Assembly: GCA_026315105.1 (NCBI GenBank)
Contig: CM048744.1
Location: forward strand, 655,219,676 to 655,283,675
Direction: 5' to 3'
DNA from: Locusta migratoria
Lineage: Eukaryota; Arthropoda; Insecta; Orthoptera; Acrididae
DNA: 64,000 nucleotides
Shown here in pieces: positions 24,020-35,759 of this stretch. A program made the position numbers and the translations under genes. Below the pieces are notes generated by a model. The model saw only the letters and a program-made list of their open reading frames with translations, was not told the DNA's origin and did not search any database. Within the stretch, counting starts at the first letter, position 1. Every line of letters starts with the position of its first letter.

Positions 24020-24689
24020 TGTGGCGCATTTCTTTTTACTTGACATACATTAGAGCCACATTTTTTATACATCACCTGTTGCAGATGTTCAGCGGTCTCT
24101 TGTAGCTCGCCTACCATTAACACATTACAAAATAATAATACGTTGGGTTCTTAGGAGTCTTGTAGAAACTACAAATATGACACGTTTCATTTTATACATA
24201 TATTTATTTATCCATTCTTGATAAAGCACAAAAGTAATGCAAAAGTAAGACTGGTTCACAACACACTTCCATACTAACTAAGATATTAGTCCTCTAAGAC
24301 TGCCTTAACACTCCTCCAGTTTGCACCAATTCGCATGTATAAATACATATAGTATTTCTAGAACCTTCTAGAACACGGAAGTACAACATTTAAATATTTA
24401 ACAATTTGCTCAATAAACATTAATGAATCCTGCTTTATGTAAAGATACACAAAATTATGACATATGTAATAAAATATTTCTACATCAAAATAAAATAATA
24501 CAAAAAATCGTAAGAAAATAACAATTAGTGCAGTGTTAATATATGTTTACATTATTATTACTACTTTCAATAATTAATTAATAATAATTAATAAATCTGG
24601 AATATTAGGTTAAAATACCATGACCTACTATGGTATTGTATACTTCAGTTATTCAAATAAACGAGACCCTCCTGGCTAAATACGTTACA
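24020..24689 (-). repeat. Family A LTR, middle (shared)
   Basis: Plus-strand ends TGTGGCGCATTTC and CGTTACA. Shorter (670 bp) than the solo LTR (783 bp) because of internal deletions near its right end. Right flank is the polypurine tract; left flank is the interior of gag. Confidence 0.9.
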
Positions 24690-24706
24690 ATACCCCCCTC
24701 ACACAA
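24690..24706 (-). promoter_or_regulatory. Polypurine tract of family A right unit
   Basis: Minus strand GTGAGGGGGGTAT immediately before the LTR start TGTAACG. Correct place for the plus-strand primer of the 24.7-29.3 kb unit. Confidence 0.75.
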
Positions 24707-27370
24707 TGTTAGACATCACAGAATTGGGGAGTATTTACAATCAGCAAAGATTTTAAATCACACAAGACAAAATTATGATCAGTTTTTTTTAAGATGAACA
24801 AGAGTACACAATTTTTTATCATACAAAATTTATACTATATTACTCAAATTCAATATTAAATCATGCTATAGTAATATAAAATGGCTGATTTTATCAAAAA
24901 CTGTTACCAAAATAATATTTTACTACTGATGATGATGTGGTTACTGAAATGCACAATTCTTTAAATTAACTACCATGAAATTAGACACTGGAGAACAATA
25001 AATTGTTTTATGAAACAAGCATGGACAAACAGACAAAGTTGTGTTGAACCAAACTTACACAGCATGAGTACTGTCTGAAGCCGTACAGGATAAGCTTAAA
25101 AAGTAGCATGTTAATAGGTATACCTTACATTTGGGTAACCAGTACATAAGTTTCAGAAAAATCAGAGAACATTAAATTTCAGCAAGACAGTATAAAATTA
25201 ATTAATAGAACAATCTTTTGGATGCAATTGTACATTGAGTGAATTCAGAGGAAGTAATTGCAATTTTTAATGCTGAAAATAATTAGACAATGCAAAATTA
25301 CCAATTTTCAAATTGCATACAGATATGAGAACTTTATCATGTCTTATTTACCAAGCAGTCATAACAAACACTGATCATGAAAGTTATGTGAAGATTATTG
25401 CTATGTGAATATTAACAACATAATAACCAGTGATTTGTCTTAATGACAATATAAAAGAGTAAAGTTATATTATGACATAATACATCAAAAAATGTGACCA
25501 GAAGTTTTAAAAACATGAACCCTACCAGTTCAGCACTTGTGTGAACCACACACAAGCAGCTAAAATTTTGTACAAAATATGCTGCTGTAAATTTTACATC
25601 CGCATAGCTACAAGACAGCAGATGCGCACATCGCCACCAAATACTCGGCAGTTGTGCTTACCACAGAGATTCACTTATAAAATTATTAAATTCATATTAT
25701 TTCATGAATGTATTATTCTTTCATTTTATTTTATGAATGTATTAATTAAGACAAGTTTCATCTCACTAACCTCCATGAATGACAACAAAAGACCCCAGCC
25801 ATCAAAGTCAAAAAGTTAACCACATCAATACTTTACATCATAAAAACACGAAATATATAGTCAAGTTTTGTACACAAGAGTCATAGTCATAGTTTACATA
25901 CAATGTGTCAGACCAGTTAAATAATCACAATGAAATTTTAAATTATAGGTACCCCTTCAAGTTTCTTACACAAACAACATTTAACCCGCCACTTTAAAAA
26001 TAAATTTGTACAAGACTGTTGTTAACATAAAAATTGCAACAATACAGGAATGTCAGCATTTAATTTGAAAAAGATCATGAAAACATCTAAGGGTAAAAAT
26101 ATCTATTGCTCATACAGTTCAAGAACATATCATGATTATGATGTATGTCAGTGTGTATAACAGATTTAGTCAAGCATGGATGATGCAGCTTACTTACAAA
26201 AACCAATTTATAACATATTTAATAAAGCATGAACATACAATTTGCATACAGACACAAATTTCAGACATTTCCTGAAATGTAAGTATCTAACCATAAATAT
26301 TTCTTATTCAAGATCTCGACATTTAGTGAAAAATCAAACATTAGTTACAGAAGTATGTAACATACAAATATTTCAGATTAATCAAAGAACAGACTATGTG
26401 CCATGAAAATACCATTTTACCAAAAGAATGATATTACAGACAGTTAATTTTAAATATGACCAAAGGTGACCACAGATCTTCACAGGATATCTCACATAAA
26501 GCACTTTAGAAAGGAAACAAATCATCACATCAGAACTTGATCTAGCTGTTTAAAACACTAAACATTTCACAACTATAGCCCATGTCATCAGTAAATCATT
26601 TGGATTATGCAACAATTTTAGTTTAGTATGAGAGATACAGTTAGCTGCTGAATCAATTCAAAAGTTTTCTTACAATGAAAGTGTCTACTAATGGATGTTA
26701 CAAGATTTTCATGACAATGGCAAATCCTATCAGAAAATTCTTATATTACTTAAACAACACTAAGTGTGACCAGAAAAAATACTATCTTATCCAAAATATT
26801 TTCATTGCTGACTGTTAAATTCAATTATGACACTAAGAGTCTCAAAATGTTTTGCACAAAGTACTTCAGGAACAATACTACCATCACAGAAACCTAATCA
26901 GTTTAAGCAATGAACATTCTTATAGTTTTCAGAAATAATATGAAGGCATATCTGGATGCATAGTATGTAGTAAGACACTTTTACCAAGAAGAAAAATGCA
27001 TAGAAAAATATGAAAAAGTACCTAGCTTACTAAATGACATTACAGTCCGTTTCTTGACAATATACCTCATTATGTTCCTTAAACAAGGTAATTTTGAAGA
27101 ACATTCATGGTGATTGCATAGAACATTGTTTTACCACATACACAGGCCTACTGACAGTGAAAATTTTAACCTTACACATTAAACTTCAAAAAGAATCTAC
27201 AGATGACTAATAGTTTACTAAAAGTTTATGAACTGAGGTCAAAAATAACTGTACAGTCTAGGTTAAAGCAAATAAAATTAATTACAATTCCTGAATCTGA
27301 TTGGGATTGTGTTTCAGTTATGAGATATCCCATACCAACAATAGTGGGCCTATTTCTTTTTACTTTACGG
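24707..27370 (-). other. Family A right unit, 3' internal region without coding capacity
   Basis: The first 750 bases match 21508-22180. The rest is AT-rich with only short chance frames. Where the left unit has protease, this unit has nothing recognisable, so pol has been lost completely. Confidence 0.6.
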
Positions 27371-27476
27371 TGTTTCCATCACTCTGGGTACAATTTTTCC
27401 TAGCTCAGTTCTAGCTTTTTCCATATGAAGTATATGTGAATTTTAATCTTCTGACTCAATGTTTCCTTTACATGAG

Positions 27477-27887
27477 TCAAATCAGGTAGTTATAGTCAAT
27501 TTTATTTAAGACAATATCATTCAAGTTTAGTTTTTCAGTATTATTTTTAAGACACAACATGGCTTGGTCTGCAACTTCACTGTCTTCAACAATTTCATCA
27601 CAAACATTTTTAAAGCCTTCATCAATAGTACTAAGTTCCCTATTTTCAACATTAATATCTTCAACATCCTTCTTAGTATACAATTTATCTGCTTCATTAC
27701 TCTTTTTCACAAAATCCCTATTTTCATCATATAAAGTATTCTCATCACCAAGCATAATATTATCATCATCATCATAAACATCATCATTGTCATATAAAGT
27801 ATACTCTTTACAAAGCAAAATATCATCATCATCATAATAAACATCAACATTTTCATTATATTGTTCTGTACATAACACCATAGACAC
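27477..27887 (-). CDS. Asp-rich linker protein of family A, right unit
   Basis: 136 codons, strongly acidic at the start (DVYYDDDDILL, DDVYDDDDNIML) and continuing with KKDVEDINVENRELSTIDE. It occupies the same place as the acidic linker of the left unit. The Asp runs are partly an AT-trinucleotide (ATC/GAT) repeat expansion in the DNA. Function unknown. Confidence 0.5.
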   Translation of the reverse strand: MSMVLCTEQYNENVDVYYDDDDILLCKEYTLYDNDDVYDDDDNIMLGDENTLYDENRDFVKKSNEADKLYTKKDVEDINVENRELSTIDEGFKNVCDEIVEDSEVADQAMLCLKNNTEKLNLNDIVLNKIDYNYLI

Positions 27888-27965
27888 ATTATTGTCAACA
27901 TCACTAGATACCTCACTTATTTCAACATGAACCTTATCCTTTGCCTCAACAATAGAAGTATCACA

Positions 27966-28915
27966 CTATGGTAAAATGTTATGGCTTCCAGTATCATGTA
28001 CAAAGTCTAAGTTACCATTATCACATTCAGATACAAATACATCATCACATTCAGATTTTATTTGTGTATTAGCATGTTTGTATTTTCTGTTTTTATTGAA
28101 AGGTGTATTACCATATTTATTGTGTCTGTTTCTATGCCACCCCCCACTCCATCTGTTATTGTAATTAGACCTTTGCCTTTGAACAAGATTGTCAATTTTG
28201 TACACAAAATTCAATAATTCACCTATTTTATTATCAGGAGCATGTATTAATTCCCTTTGCAAATAATTTGGTAGCCTATTTTTTAACACATAAATTTGTG
28301 TCCTAACATCTAAGGGATACTTCAGTGTATTAGTTTCTGCAATTCATTTTTACAAAAATCAAGCAGTCCTCCAGGTCTTCCATTGTATGCTGGTCCCAAC
28401 AAAAATCTACTTTTAACCCCATGTTGGCCATTTTCTGACCAAAACCTATTTAAAAAACTTTCTTTAAATTCGTCAAAATTTTTCCAAAGTTTTCTGTTTA
28501 TATTAGCCCAGCTTAAGGCCTCACCATTTAAGTGATATATTACATATTTAATTTTATCAATATCACGTGTAGGCCTACCTTCTATAAAACTATTTTCACA
28601 TCTTAAAATGAAATCTACAGGGTGTACATCGTGTTCTGGAAACATCTTTACAGGAATTTTAGACCGTGATCCAAAATTGTGTATGACATTTGTTAAAAGA
28701 TCATTGTTAACCTATTCCCTATTAATTTCTTTAACAAAGTCTGCACTTTTTTCTACTGTCTCAATTTCATGAAAACAAGTCATATAGTAATTATTTATTA
28801 AGCCTAAATCTGTGTTCATATTTTCATTTTGTGTTTTGAAATCAGTATCTGTATCTTCACACGAAATTTTAAGTTCGTCTTTAATTAGATTTTGTTGTTC
28901 TGTTAACATTTTCAA
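27966..28915 (-). pseudogene. Gag of LTR family A, right unit (three broken frames)
   Basis: The N-terminal frame (28712-28915) is short and acidic. The middle frame (28322-28645) carries the capsid-like region: FPEHDVHPVDFILRCENSFI, YHLNGEALSWANI, FDEFKESFLNRFWSE, typical of the retrotransposon Gag domain with its W...F...F.. pattern. The last frame (27966-28289) has LPNYLQRELIHA and then a basic tail (RQRSNYNNRWSGGWHRNRHN). Together they resemble a Gypsy-type Gag of about 350-400 residues interrupted by a few stops or shifts. No zinc knuckle. Gag forms the virus-like particle in the cytoplasm. Confidence 0.72.
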
Positions 28916-29302
28916 TAATTTATTTTACAGTTCATTCAGTACTGATTGTAGCATGTCCGAAGCAAAATCCCCATCTACATTTGATATTTTAATATTTTCT
29001 TTGTACATTTTGAATAAACTGCACGCAAATAACTAAAAATCAAAGTTAAATTGCACTTACAGGTTTAGTCGTCCAGTCCATATCCAGTTCAAGAATTCCG
29101 AAATTTTTGCCTTGCTTCAGCATCCTTTGTAACAAATTATTTCATCCTGTATCCCAGACCGGTTAATTTTATTAAAATTTCATCCAAAAAAACAGGTGCA
29201 CATAAATCGTTTCTTCTTTTTGTTGCGTCTTTGTTGTTTCTGAAACATGTCACATTTGTAGTTTTCCGAAAATCGACAAGTTTCCCGGCCAAATGCACAA
29301 TA
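28916..29302 (-). other. Family A right unit leader between 5' LTR and gag
   Basis: Non-coding. The primer binding site should lie just below 29303, but the sequence there (minus strand TATTGTGCATTTGGCC) does not start with TGG and I could not match it to a tRNA. Confidence 0.5.
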
Positions 29303-29921
29303 TGTGTCGCATTTCTTTTTTCTTGATATACATTAAAGCCACATTTTTCTATACATCACCTGTTGCAGATGTTCAGTGGTCTCGAAGATCTTGTAGCTCG
29401 CCTACCATTAACACATTTCAAAATAATAATACGTCGGGTTCTTAGAAGTCTTGTGGAAACTATAAATATGACACATTTCATTTTTTACATATATTTATTT
29501 ATCCATTCTTGATAAAGCACAAAAGTAATGCAAAAGTAAGACTGATTCACAACACACTTCCATACTAACTAAAATGTTACTCTTCTAAGACTGCCTTAAC
29601 ACTCACCCAGTTCGCGCCAATTCGCACGTATATATACATACTAGTATTCCTAGAACCTTCTAGAACACGAAAGTACAACATTTAAATATTAACAATTTGC
29701 TCAATAAACATTAATGAATCCAGCTTTATGTAAAGATACACAAAATTATGACAGATGTAATAAAAATATTTCTACATCAAAATAAAATCATACAAAAGAC
29801 TGTAAGTAAATAACAATTACCGCAGTGTTAATATATGTTTACATTATTGTTACGACTTTCAATAATTAATTTAGTTTGTTAGAAAATCCGAGTAATGCAA
29901 ATAATGAGACTTGACAGAAGC
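29303..29921 (-). repeat. Family A LTR, right (5' LTR, truncated)
   Basis: Starts TGTGTCGCATTTC and follows the other LTRs to 'gacttgacagaagc', then loses similarity. The outer 60-130 bases, including the terminus, are gone, so the target duplication of the complex cannot be read. Confidence 0.85.
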
Positions 29922-30024
29922 TTAAAATTGTGTACCGTGGCAACACACAAATACACAAGACAACAACAAAAGAAACAGCAAAAATGGAACCTCTAAATAC
30001 AACAAAATATACACATCAATACAC

Positions 30025-30498
30025 TTATTCTCTATAGAATCTTAAGCTAGAAACGTGGTGCACACCACGGGACTTCTTGGTCCGAATGGTCTCTAGCCCA
30101 ACAGCATTTTCATGCGCAATTCTTTTCATTCGTTCAATTTCCTCTGCTACCTCATCTTTGTACACCCACGGTATACCGTAAGGCTTGACAAAAAACTTTG
30201 TATGTCCACGCACTTTGAATTGATAATGAAAGTTCTTAATGGTACTGGGGGCATCAGAAAAAACTGAAGCATGTTTATGCAAAATGCGAGACAGTTCAGC
30301 CTTAGCCAGAGGTGGAGCGTCTTCTATCGAACTGATCTTTTGTTCAATCTTGGAAGCAATGTCGGCTTGTTCATCCGAATTAAGTAACAATAGCGTCGGT
30401 TGACCACAATCAGAGGTTACCGGGTTGGCACCATATATTGCCCGATAATCTGTTAGGAAGTCAGAGAGAAAGTGACAAGAGAGACCATCGGAAATCAA
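30025..30498 (-). pseudogene. Pol fragment of family B: protease-RT connector and first RT residues
   Basis: 157 codons. The second half reads AELSRILHKHASVFSDAP, FHYQFKVRGHTKFF, VKPYGIPWVYKDEVAEEIER, which is the start of Gypsy-type RT ('LL..H..VFSD.PG', 'KPYPIP......EEIERM'). It then ends in unrelated residues and a stop. The palm with YVDD, the RNase H and the integrase are not found anywhere between the two family B LTRs. The loss adjoins the family A complex, so it may have happened with that insertion. Confidence 0.78.
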
Positions 30499-30730
30499 CG
30501 TCGTAGTGCATTCGTCAAATTTTAACTTTCATGTTTGACCCATCAAGTAACAGGCCCACTTCACCTTCTCCAAAGTTCAGTGTGGCCTGGTGCGCTACTA
30601 AAAATTCAACGCCGAGCAACACGTCCACAGCGAGCGACGGGAAACTATAAAATTGGCGACGCTCCTTCTAACCAAAGCTCCTTTAACATTGGTGCGTTAA
30701 AGAGGTAGCACTGGCCAAGAACCTACGGCC

Positions 30731-30982
30731 TCAGTTAAAAGCATCCTCGCTCATTACCGATATAACTCTTCCCGTGCCTAACGTACACCATAATTTCACG
30801 GGTTGTACTGTCGCCCCTGTTGTGTGCGGTTCCTCCTCCAGAAGAACCTCTCGTACGTCGTCAAATTTTAAATGGTTTACGCGTTCCGTAGTCACAGTCA
30901 CAATCGATTCCTCCGCTAGAAAAACCTCGCGCATGTCCGTAATTTTTGTTGCCGGTTCCGTTGCCTGTTCGATTAAGTTCAC
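30731..30982 (-). pseudogene. Protease-region fragment of family B
   Basis: Ends WCTLGTGRVISVMSEDAFN. The segment 'TG..ISVMSEDAFN' parallels the strand after the catalytic D-T-G of Gypsy proteases, but the Asp itself is not seen in its expected place (LGTG instead of DTG). Likely inactive. The frame stops at 30731 and the sequence to 30498 continues in other frames. Confidence 0.5.
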
Positions 30983-31139
30983 CGAATGTTCAGCAACGGA
31001 GGGAGGTCGTCATTCCTTCGAAGTCGACGGACCCGGCAGACTTTCGGGTTCATTGTGTCGGGGGTCAGGCGATCGCACCTCGACGCCTTGCGGAGGTGTC
31101 GGCGGCCTTGTCAAGTGTACACGGTTTTGATGGCCGTTT

Positions 31140-32942
31140 CTACCACCTATCCCATCGTTTCCTTTTGCGCCCCTGATCTTCTGGCACGGAACCTTTCCTT
31201 TCCTGCCATGCGCCGTCGTACGGACTCGGGCGCTCATTTTGCCCTGCCGAGCTCTGTGTACTTCCATTGCTGTCTGCGTCATGCGGGCGCGGCGGGAAAT
31301 GCTGTCTCTGGTACCCGTTCCTTTTAAAACTGCCGCTCGAATTTGAACTACTTGCCGGCGGCTCATAATCAAACTCGAGCTCATCTAGCATCGCCTGAAA
31401 TTGCTCAAGGTCATCTTTGCATCTTCCGGCAATGATGGCATTGCGCAATCTCCTCGGCAACTTCGTTAAGCAGATTCTAATTAGTTCAGGTATCAGGTAT
31501 GGAAAATCCAGGAACTGGTTCTTCATAAGCATCACCTGCACGAACTCACTTGGGTTTGAGTACTGGGAGGGGTTGTAATGCGGCATCATTAAGATGCTAT
31601 GTTTCACGCGATCCTGATGTGTTTCAGACCAGTAGGATGCGAGAAAATGCTCACGGAACCCCCAGTAATCGAGCCCGTTTCTAAGCAATGCGCGCATCCT
31701 TGTGGCGGGCTCGCCTTCAAGCAACCCAACCACAAAGTCTACTTTATTACCTCCGGCCAATTTGGAGGGAGTCTGAACTCAAATTGATCCAGCCAAGCGC
31801 GGGGGTGGATACCAGTGGGAGCATTGCGAAAGGTTTAGAACTTTCGCACAGTGAGAAACTGTTTGTAGTCAAAGGCAGGAGCTGGTTCTCGGCTACTGCG
31901 GTTCGCCCTGTTCGGACGGCTCACCTGACGTGGATGATGCGCAACCTCATTATCTTCAAAAGCCAAATCGGCGTCCTTATAAACTTCGGCGCCGCGGCTA
32001 CAGCACGCATTACTGACCGCGTCAGACAGCCGCTTATCCGTCCACTCACGCACGGTGATTGTGTGGCTACTGTGCGTGGGCTGTCCGCCGGCGACCCGCA
32101 TTTCATTCATTCGGACGGTGATGTCCCCGAGCTGGTTCTTCAATTGAACAATCTCAGACTCCACCATAGCTACACGTCCACCTACGGCACCAACTTCATC
32201 AACACGGCCAGCCACTACACCGATGCTCGCATCAATTGTATCAACTCGGTTACTCACGTCGCCGACACGTGCTTCTGCATTTTCGACACGCGATTTCACC
32301 TCATTAACGCTCGTCACAATACCGCGACGACCCTCGCGTTTACCTTGCCGATCTCTTCGTGGTTTACTCTGATGGCGTCGGCGTTCTGTTCAATCCTTTC
32401 GGATACTACCTTCGCCATCTCGTCCAGGTAACCGATAACCTCGTCCTGTCGCGTTTTTACAGCGGCTATCTCTTTTTGAAGGGTGATCATACCCTCCTCT
32501 TGCCTACTGAGATTCTCTTGCACTTGTGTTTTAATTCCAATTATCTCGCTTCGAATTTCAACGAGGTGGGCGGGTAAAACTGCTAGATCGTTGTTCACGG
32601 GGGCGGCCGCTGGTGCTGGAGCGGGTGGAGCATCCGGCTTAGCTGCCGGGCCGGTTACTGCTTTGTCCCCAAGCGGACTCGACTCGTTTTCAAGCGCTAC
32701 CACATTAGACGCGCCACGGCTTTCGGCGAGTGTAGGCTCTGGGTTTCCCGTATTAATGGGGTGTTTGTCCAAGGGAGCGGTTATCCCCTGGTTCAAATGT
32801 CTAAGTTCTCAACCGAAAGGGCTCCCCGAGAATCTAACACCGCGTTACTTTCAGTTTCACGCAACCTGTCTCTTTTACTCTCTTGCTCTTTCATTGCTGC
32901 GCGACTACGCGTTTCAATCGCCGAAGCTGTGGAACTATCCAT
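31140..32942 (-). pseudogene. Gag of LTR family B with long coiled-coil N-terminus
   Basis: The ATG at 32942 opens MDSSTASAIETRSRAAMKEQ, a highly charged start. The next frames (32314-32796, 31835-32317) contain an Ala/Pro-rich stretch and then long heptad-like segments (QVQENLSRQEEGMITLQKEI; RVDTIDASIGVVAGRVDEVG), predicting coiled coil. The last (31140-31760) has the capsid-like region (VDFVVGLLEGEPATRMRALL, FREHFLASYWSETHQDRVKH, EFVQVMLMKNQFLDFPYLIP) and a basic tail ending GRKRKRWDRW. Two frameshifts split it. This 5' part is visibly richer in G and C than its AT-rich surroundings. Coiled-coil Gags of this kind occur in several insect Gypsy lineages; no exact family assigned. Confidence 0.75.
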
Positions 32943-33267
32943 TTCAATCTTACAGCAAATACAACAACAAAAACACAAAGAAACAGCCTAGCAACCCAAG
33001 TAGCAGAACATGGGTGCTTCAATAAAATTTCACACGCAATTCACACGTTGTTAAAGGCACAAAAAGTGCCGTTAATACACACACACTCCCCCAAAATACA
33101 CAAAAATATACTGCTGAAAGAGAAAGACACAAATTTAAGCGCTTGCTGCACTACTGTACTCATACACTCACACAATTGCAGGGGACGGGTGGATATTTGA
33201 CTTAATAAAATAATTTTAAAAAATCTGAACACGCCAGAATGACGAATACTGGCAGCTGTACGCCAAG
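32943..33267 (-). other. Family B leader
   Basis: Non-coding between 5' LTR and gag. Just below the LTR the minus strand reads CTTGGCGTACAGCTGCC; the TGGCG could be the start of a primer binding site, but I could not match the rest to a tRNA. Confidence 0.5.
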
Positions 33268-35572
33268 TGAAACATGCCCGCTATTCTTTTGGCTGTTAAC
33301 TAGCCGTATTTGTGAAATTAACAATTGACTGCTTGCTCACAAAATCTAATTATGGCTATATTCACACAGCGGCGTAAGTATACAGTTCCCTTAGACAAAA
33401 ATCTGATTCTATAAGTTGAGCAAACACGTCTACCTTTACTGAAATCTTTAGAGGAAACCGCACACAATTAAATAATGATCCACAGTCATGGATCTAAATA
33501 ATAAATGTTGGCAACGGAAACGCAAATATTCTCTCCTCCAGAAGGGAACAGAGACACGAGATACATGAACAAATTACCCCACATTAATCCAAAACAAATG
33601 ATGAGGGGAGAATTTAAATTAGCACAAAAGGATTATAGTTTAACAAATTCATTTCATTGTTCACAACAAGAACAACTAGGGGAAGACCATTTATTTTTAA
33701 TTTACAGTAAAAAAACACACTTTACAAAATTTTCAAAATATCCACAATTACCTGGCCCTAAAATTGCCCACCTGCAAAGTTAGTACAGGTTAATTTACAA
33801 TCACGTTTCATAGGGGGGGACGGAGGAATTGCAGCACATTCACACAGATTCATACGCCAAGCCATGCAGGTACTTATCAAGCACCCAACACCAATACACC
33901 AAGATGACAGCCAAGCAATGTGGAGTATGCAGATCGAAGGTTCACTTGTGCACAATGAAATAGTACTTCGCTTCCATAACATGTCAGGCTATCAGAACAA
34001 ACGCACTTGGTTTAAGACCACAAAGTACGGTGTACAGACGGAAGTTAAAGTTTGCCTAGAACTTCTAACTATACATTAAATCAAGATTTCATTAAATAAT
34101 ATCTAAAAACGGTCGCTCTGGCGTTCGTTTAGCACAGGGAGAAGATAACTATGGAAGGTTAAAGTTGTTAGATCAATACAGCACTCTTACTAAGTCGGAA
34201 CACAAAATATGCATAAAGTTAACAAAATCCATTTCGAGGAGAATAACATCGCGAAATACATAGTGTAACCATTCTTTCTGATCAGAGGAATGATATGTAT
34301 TAGATAAGCAAGATTACAGATTGCTACAGCACAATACAGAGTTCGGTCACAAAAATTCAGAGAAGTCAAATAATTCTATTTCATGAAAATTAAAAATAGG
34401 ATATACGTCATGCAACGGTTCTTTCTACACAGAGGAAAAAGATCTATTTAATGGTAATAACCAGGACAGAGAACACGCTAATCGCGCACACGAGGGTCGA
34501 CAAGTACACAGATTACAAGTTAGAATGGGCAATTTTCGGGGAAAATTATCACGCTACACTCACTAGGAAACACATTAGAAAACAGCTATACAATTATTAA
34601 CCACTCATGTGCGCTGAATGATGGAAAAGCTGAAGGCTTTGTCTGATATCGTCCACGTGTTCTGTCCACAAAGTACAAACAGTATAGGCACCGTGAGTCC
34701 CCGAAAATATTTGAATTTCACTACGATAAGAACATGAAAGACACTGAACATATTTAAACAAGTGAAGAAATGATTTAAAAGTTATAAAATGCAAGAACTG
34801 TGGTAACGAAACACCATCAGAGCCTCGGAATCAGATTCCAGCAAAAATCGACATAAAATTAGCAATCCTTTACGAAATTATGCAAAATTTCACTACTACA
34901 CATAGTGTAGCTGCTACTCCCGGAATTAAACTCGCGAAAAGGCATAAGTACAACTATGGAGCCTGAACTAAGTCGAGACATGAGGCCACAGCAGAACCAA
35001 ACCCAGAGGTACTTACCCTACCAGGAACCAAGAAGATAATGAATAGCTCCCTTGACCATCACCTAACAGTTACCAAGGAGGGGTAGTGGAGGGGAGCCAA
35101 GAGAGCGTCACTGTTTGTCAGGCAGGTAACCTGACCAACTCCTAGCAAAGAGGTTAAGAGCAAGCTACATTAGGAATCTTTGCTAAGACTGGGTTCTGCT
35201 CAGCAGTTGGCAAACCTACTTCTCGCCCAGAGACATTCAATGCCCAGCGTTTGAACAAAACGACGACACAAAACAGACAAGGCGCGCCTAGCACTTGCTA
35301 AACTTACTTACATACAAAGTTTCATTCATTCTGTGGAATTCAGGGCCAGCGGGAGCACATCACAGTACACACTAATACATATTTGGGGCCTCATGTACAA
35401 CACAGACACTTAGAATTTTACACACAGATATAACTAAATCAATGTATAATGCCTGGTATCTCGCATATTGCGAGTGGAGTGTCTTGCTACACTAAAAAGA
35501 AATGTCTGAAGCTCGTCAACATTTGTTCATGGGGAGTCAATTAAATGGAACACATTATGTGAATATGTTTCA
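33268..35572 (-). repeat. 5' LTR of family B
   Basis: Plus-strand ends TGAAACA and TGTTTCA, a perfect 7-bp inverted pair. 2305 bp, collinear with 16574-19023. Compared with that copy it lacks the SINE and has a small extra segment near 33675-33715. Any promoter for the element should lie here. Confidence 0.92.
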
Positions 35573-35576
35573 ACTT

Positions 35577-35735
35577 CCATATTAGTTACATGGACTACCC
35601 ATCTGATCTTCATCATTCGTCTGTAGCACCACATTGCAAAAGCTTCTATCATATTTTTGTCTGTACTCCTTACAGTCCACTTCACTCCCACCAATGCTGC
35701 ACTTCAGAAAGGACTTCGTAACATTTGACATCATG
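35577..35735 (-). pseudogene. LINE ORF2 segment, other side of the family B insertion
   Basis: Plus-strand text 'gactacccatctgatcttca' and 'tgtagcaccacattgcaaaa' continues, across the LTR element, the LINE whose C-terminus is at 16290-16573. I recall this sequence order from the common insect LINE. Beyond about 35735 similarity stops. Confidence 0.65.
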
Positions 35736-35759
35736 TAATGTCATTAAGAAGAACATTAC

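Larger units (their letters stand above)
20762..29921 (-). mobile_element. Tandem complex of LTR retrotransposon family A: three LTRs, two internal regions
   Basis: LTRs at 20762-21507, 24020-24689 and 29303-29921 (truncated) lie in the same orientation as the solo LTR at 9931. Between the first pair is an internal region with gag nucleocapsid, linker and protease; between the second pair is one with gag and a long non-coding 3' part. Each internal region ends, next to its lower LTR, with the same non-coding segment ('gggagtatttacaatcagca'), and a polypurine tract adjoins the middle LTR. So the middle LTR is the 3' LTR of the right-hand unit and the apparent 5' LTR of the left-hand one. Such arrays arise by recombination between elements or their DNA copies. 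No RT, RNase H or integrase in either unit. Confidence 0.88.
16574..35572 (-). mobile_element. Complete 19-kb LTR retrotransposon, family B (Ty3/Gypsy-like), with nested insertions
   Basis: Two long direct repeats (16574-19023 and 33268-35572) bound it, and ACTT occurs at both outer edges (16570-16573 and 35573-35576). LTR ends are inverted: TGAAACA (seen intact at 33268) and TGTTTCA. A purine-rich tract adjoins the 3' LTR. Internal order on the minus strand is 5' LTR, gag (32942-31140), protease region (30982-30731), pol to the start of RT (30498-30025), 3' region (20761-19024), 3' LTR. RT body, RNase H and integrase are absent. Family A LTR sequences (20762-29921) and a SINE (17094-17241) are inserted in it. 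Because the flanks are two parts of one LINE, the boundaries are doubly supported. Confidence 0.92.

Noticed and set aside
23713..24105. 130-codon plus-strand hydrophobic frame resembling a membrane protein
   Set aside because: It is the complement of the Arg/Asn-rich Gag tail; the hydrophobicity comes from reading that tract in reverse.
27559..27916. Ser-rich plus frame and Met-rich minus frame
   Set aside because: Both come from the ATC/GAT trinucleotide tract that encodes the Asp-rich linker in the true frame.
31688..32431. 247-codon plus-strand open frame
   Set aside because: It lies antisense to the family B Gag, in the GC-richer segment where antisense frames stay open; composition and lack of any domain mark it as a shadow.
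32483..33025. 180-codon plus-strand open frame
   Set aside because: Antisense shadow of the coiled-coil Gag N-terminus.
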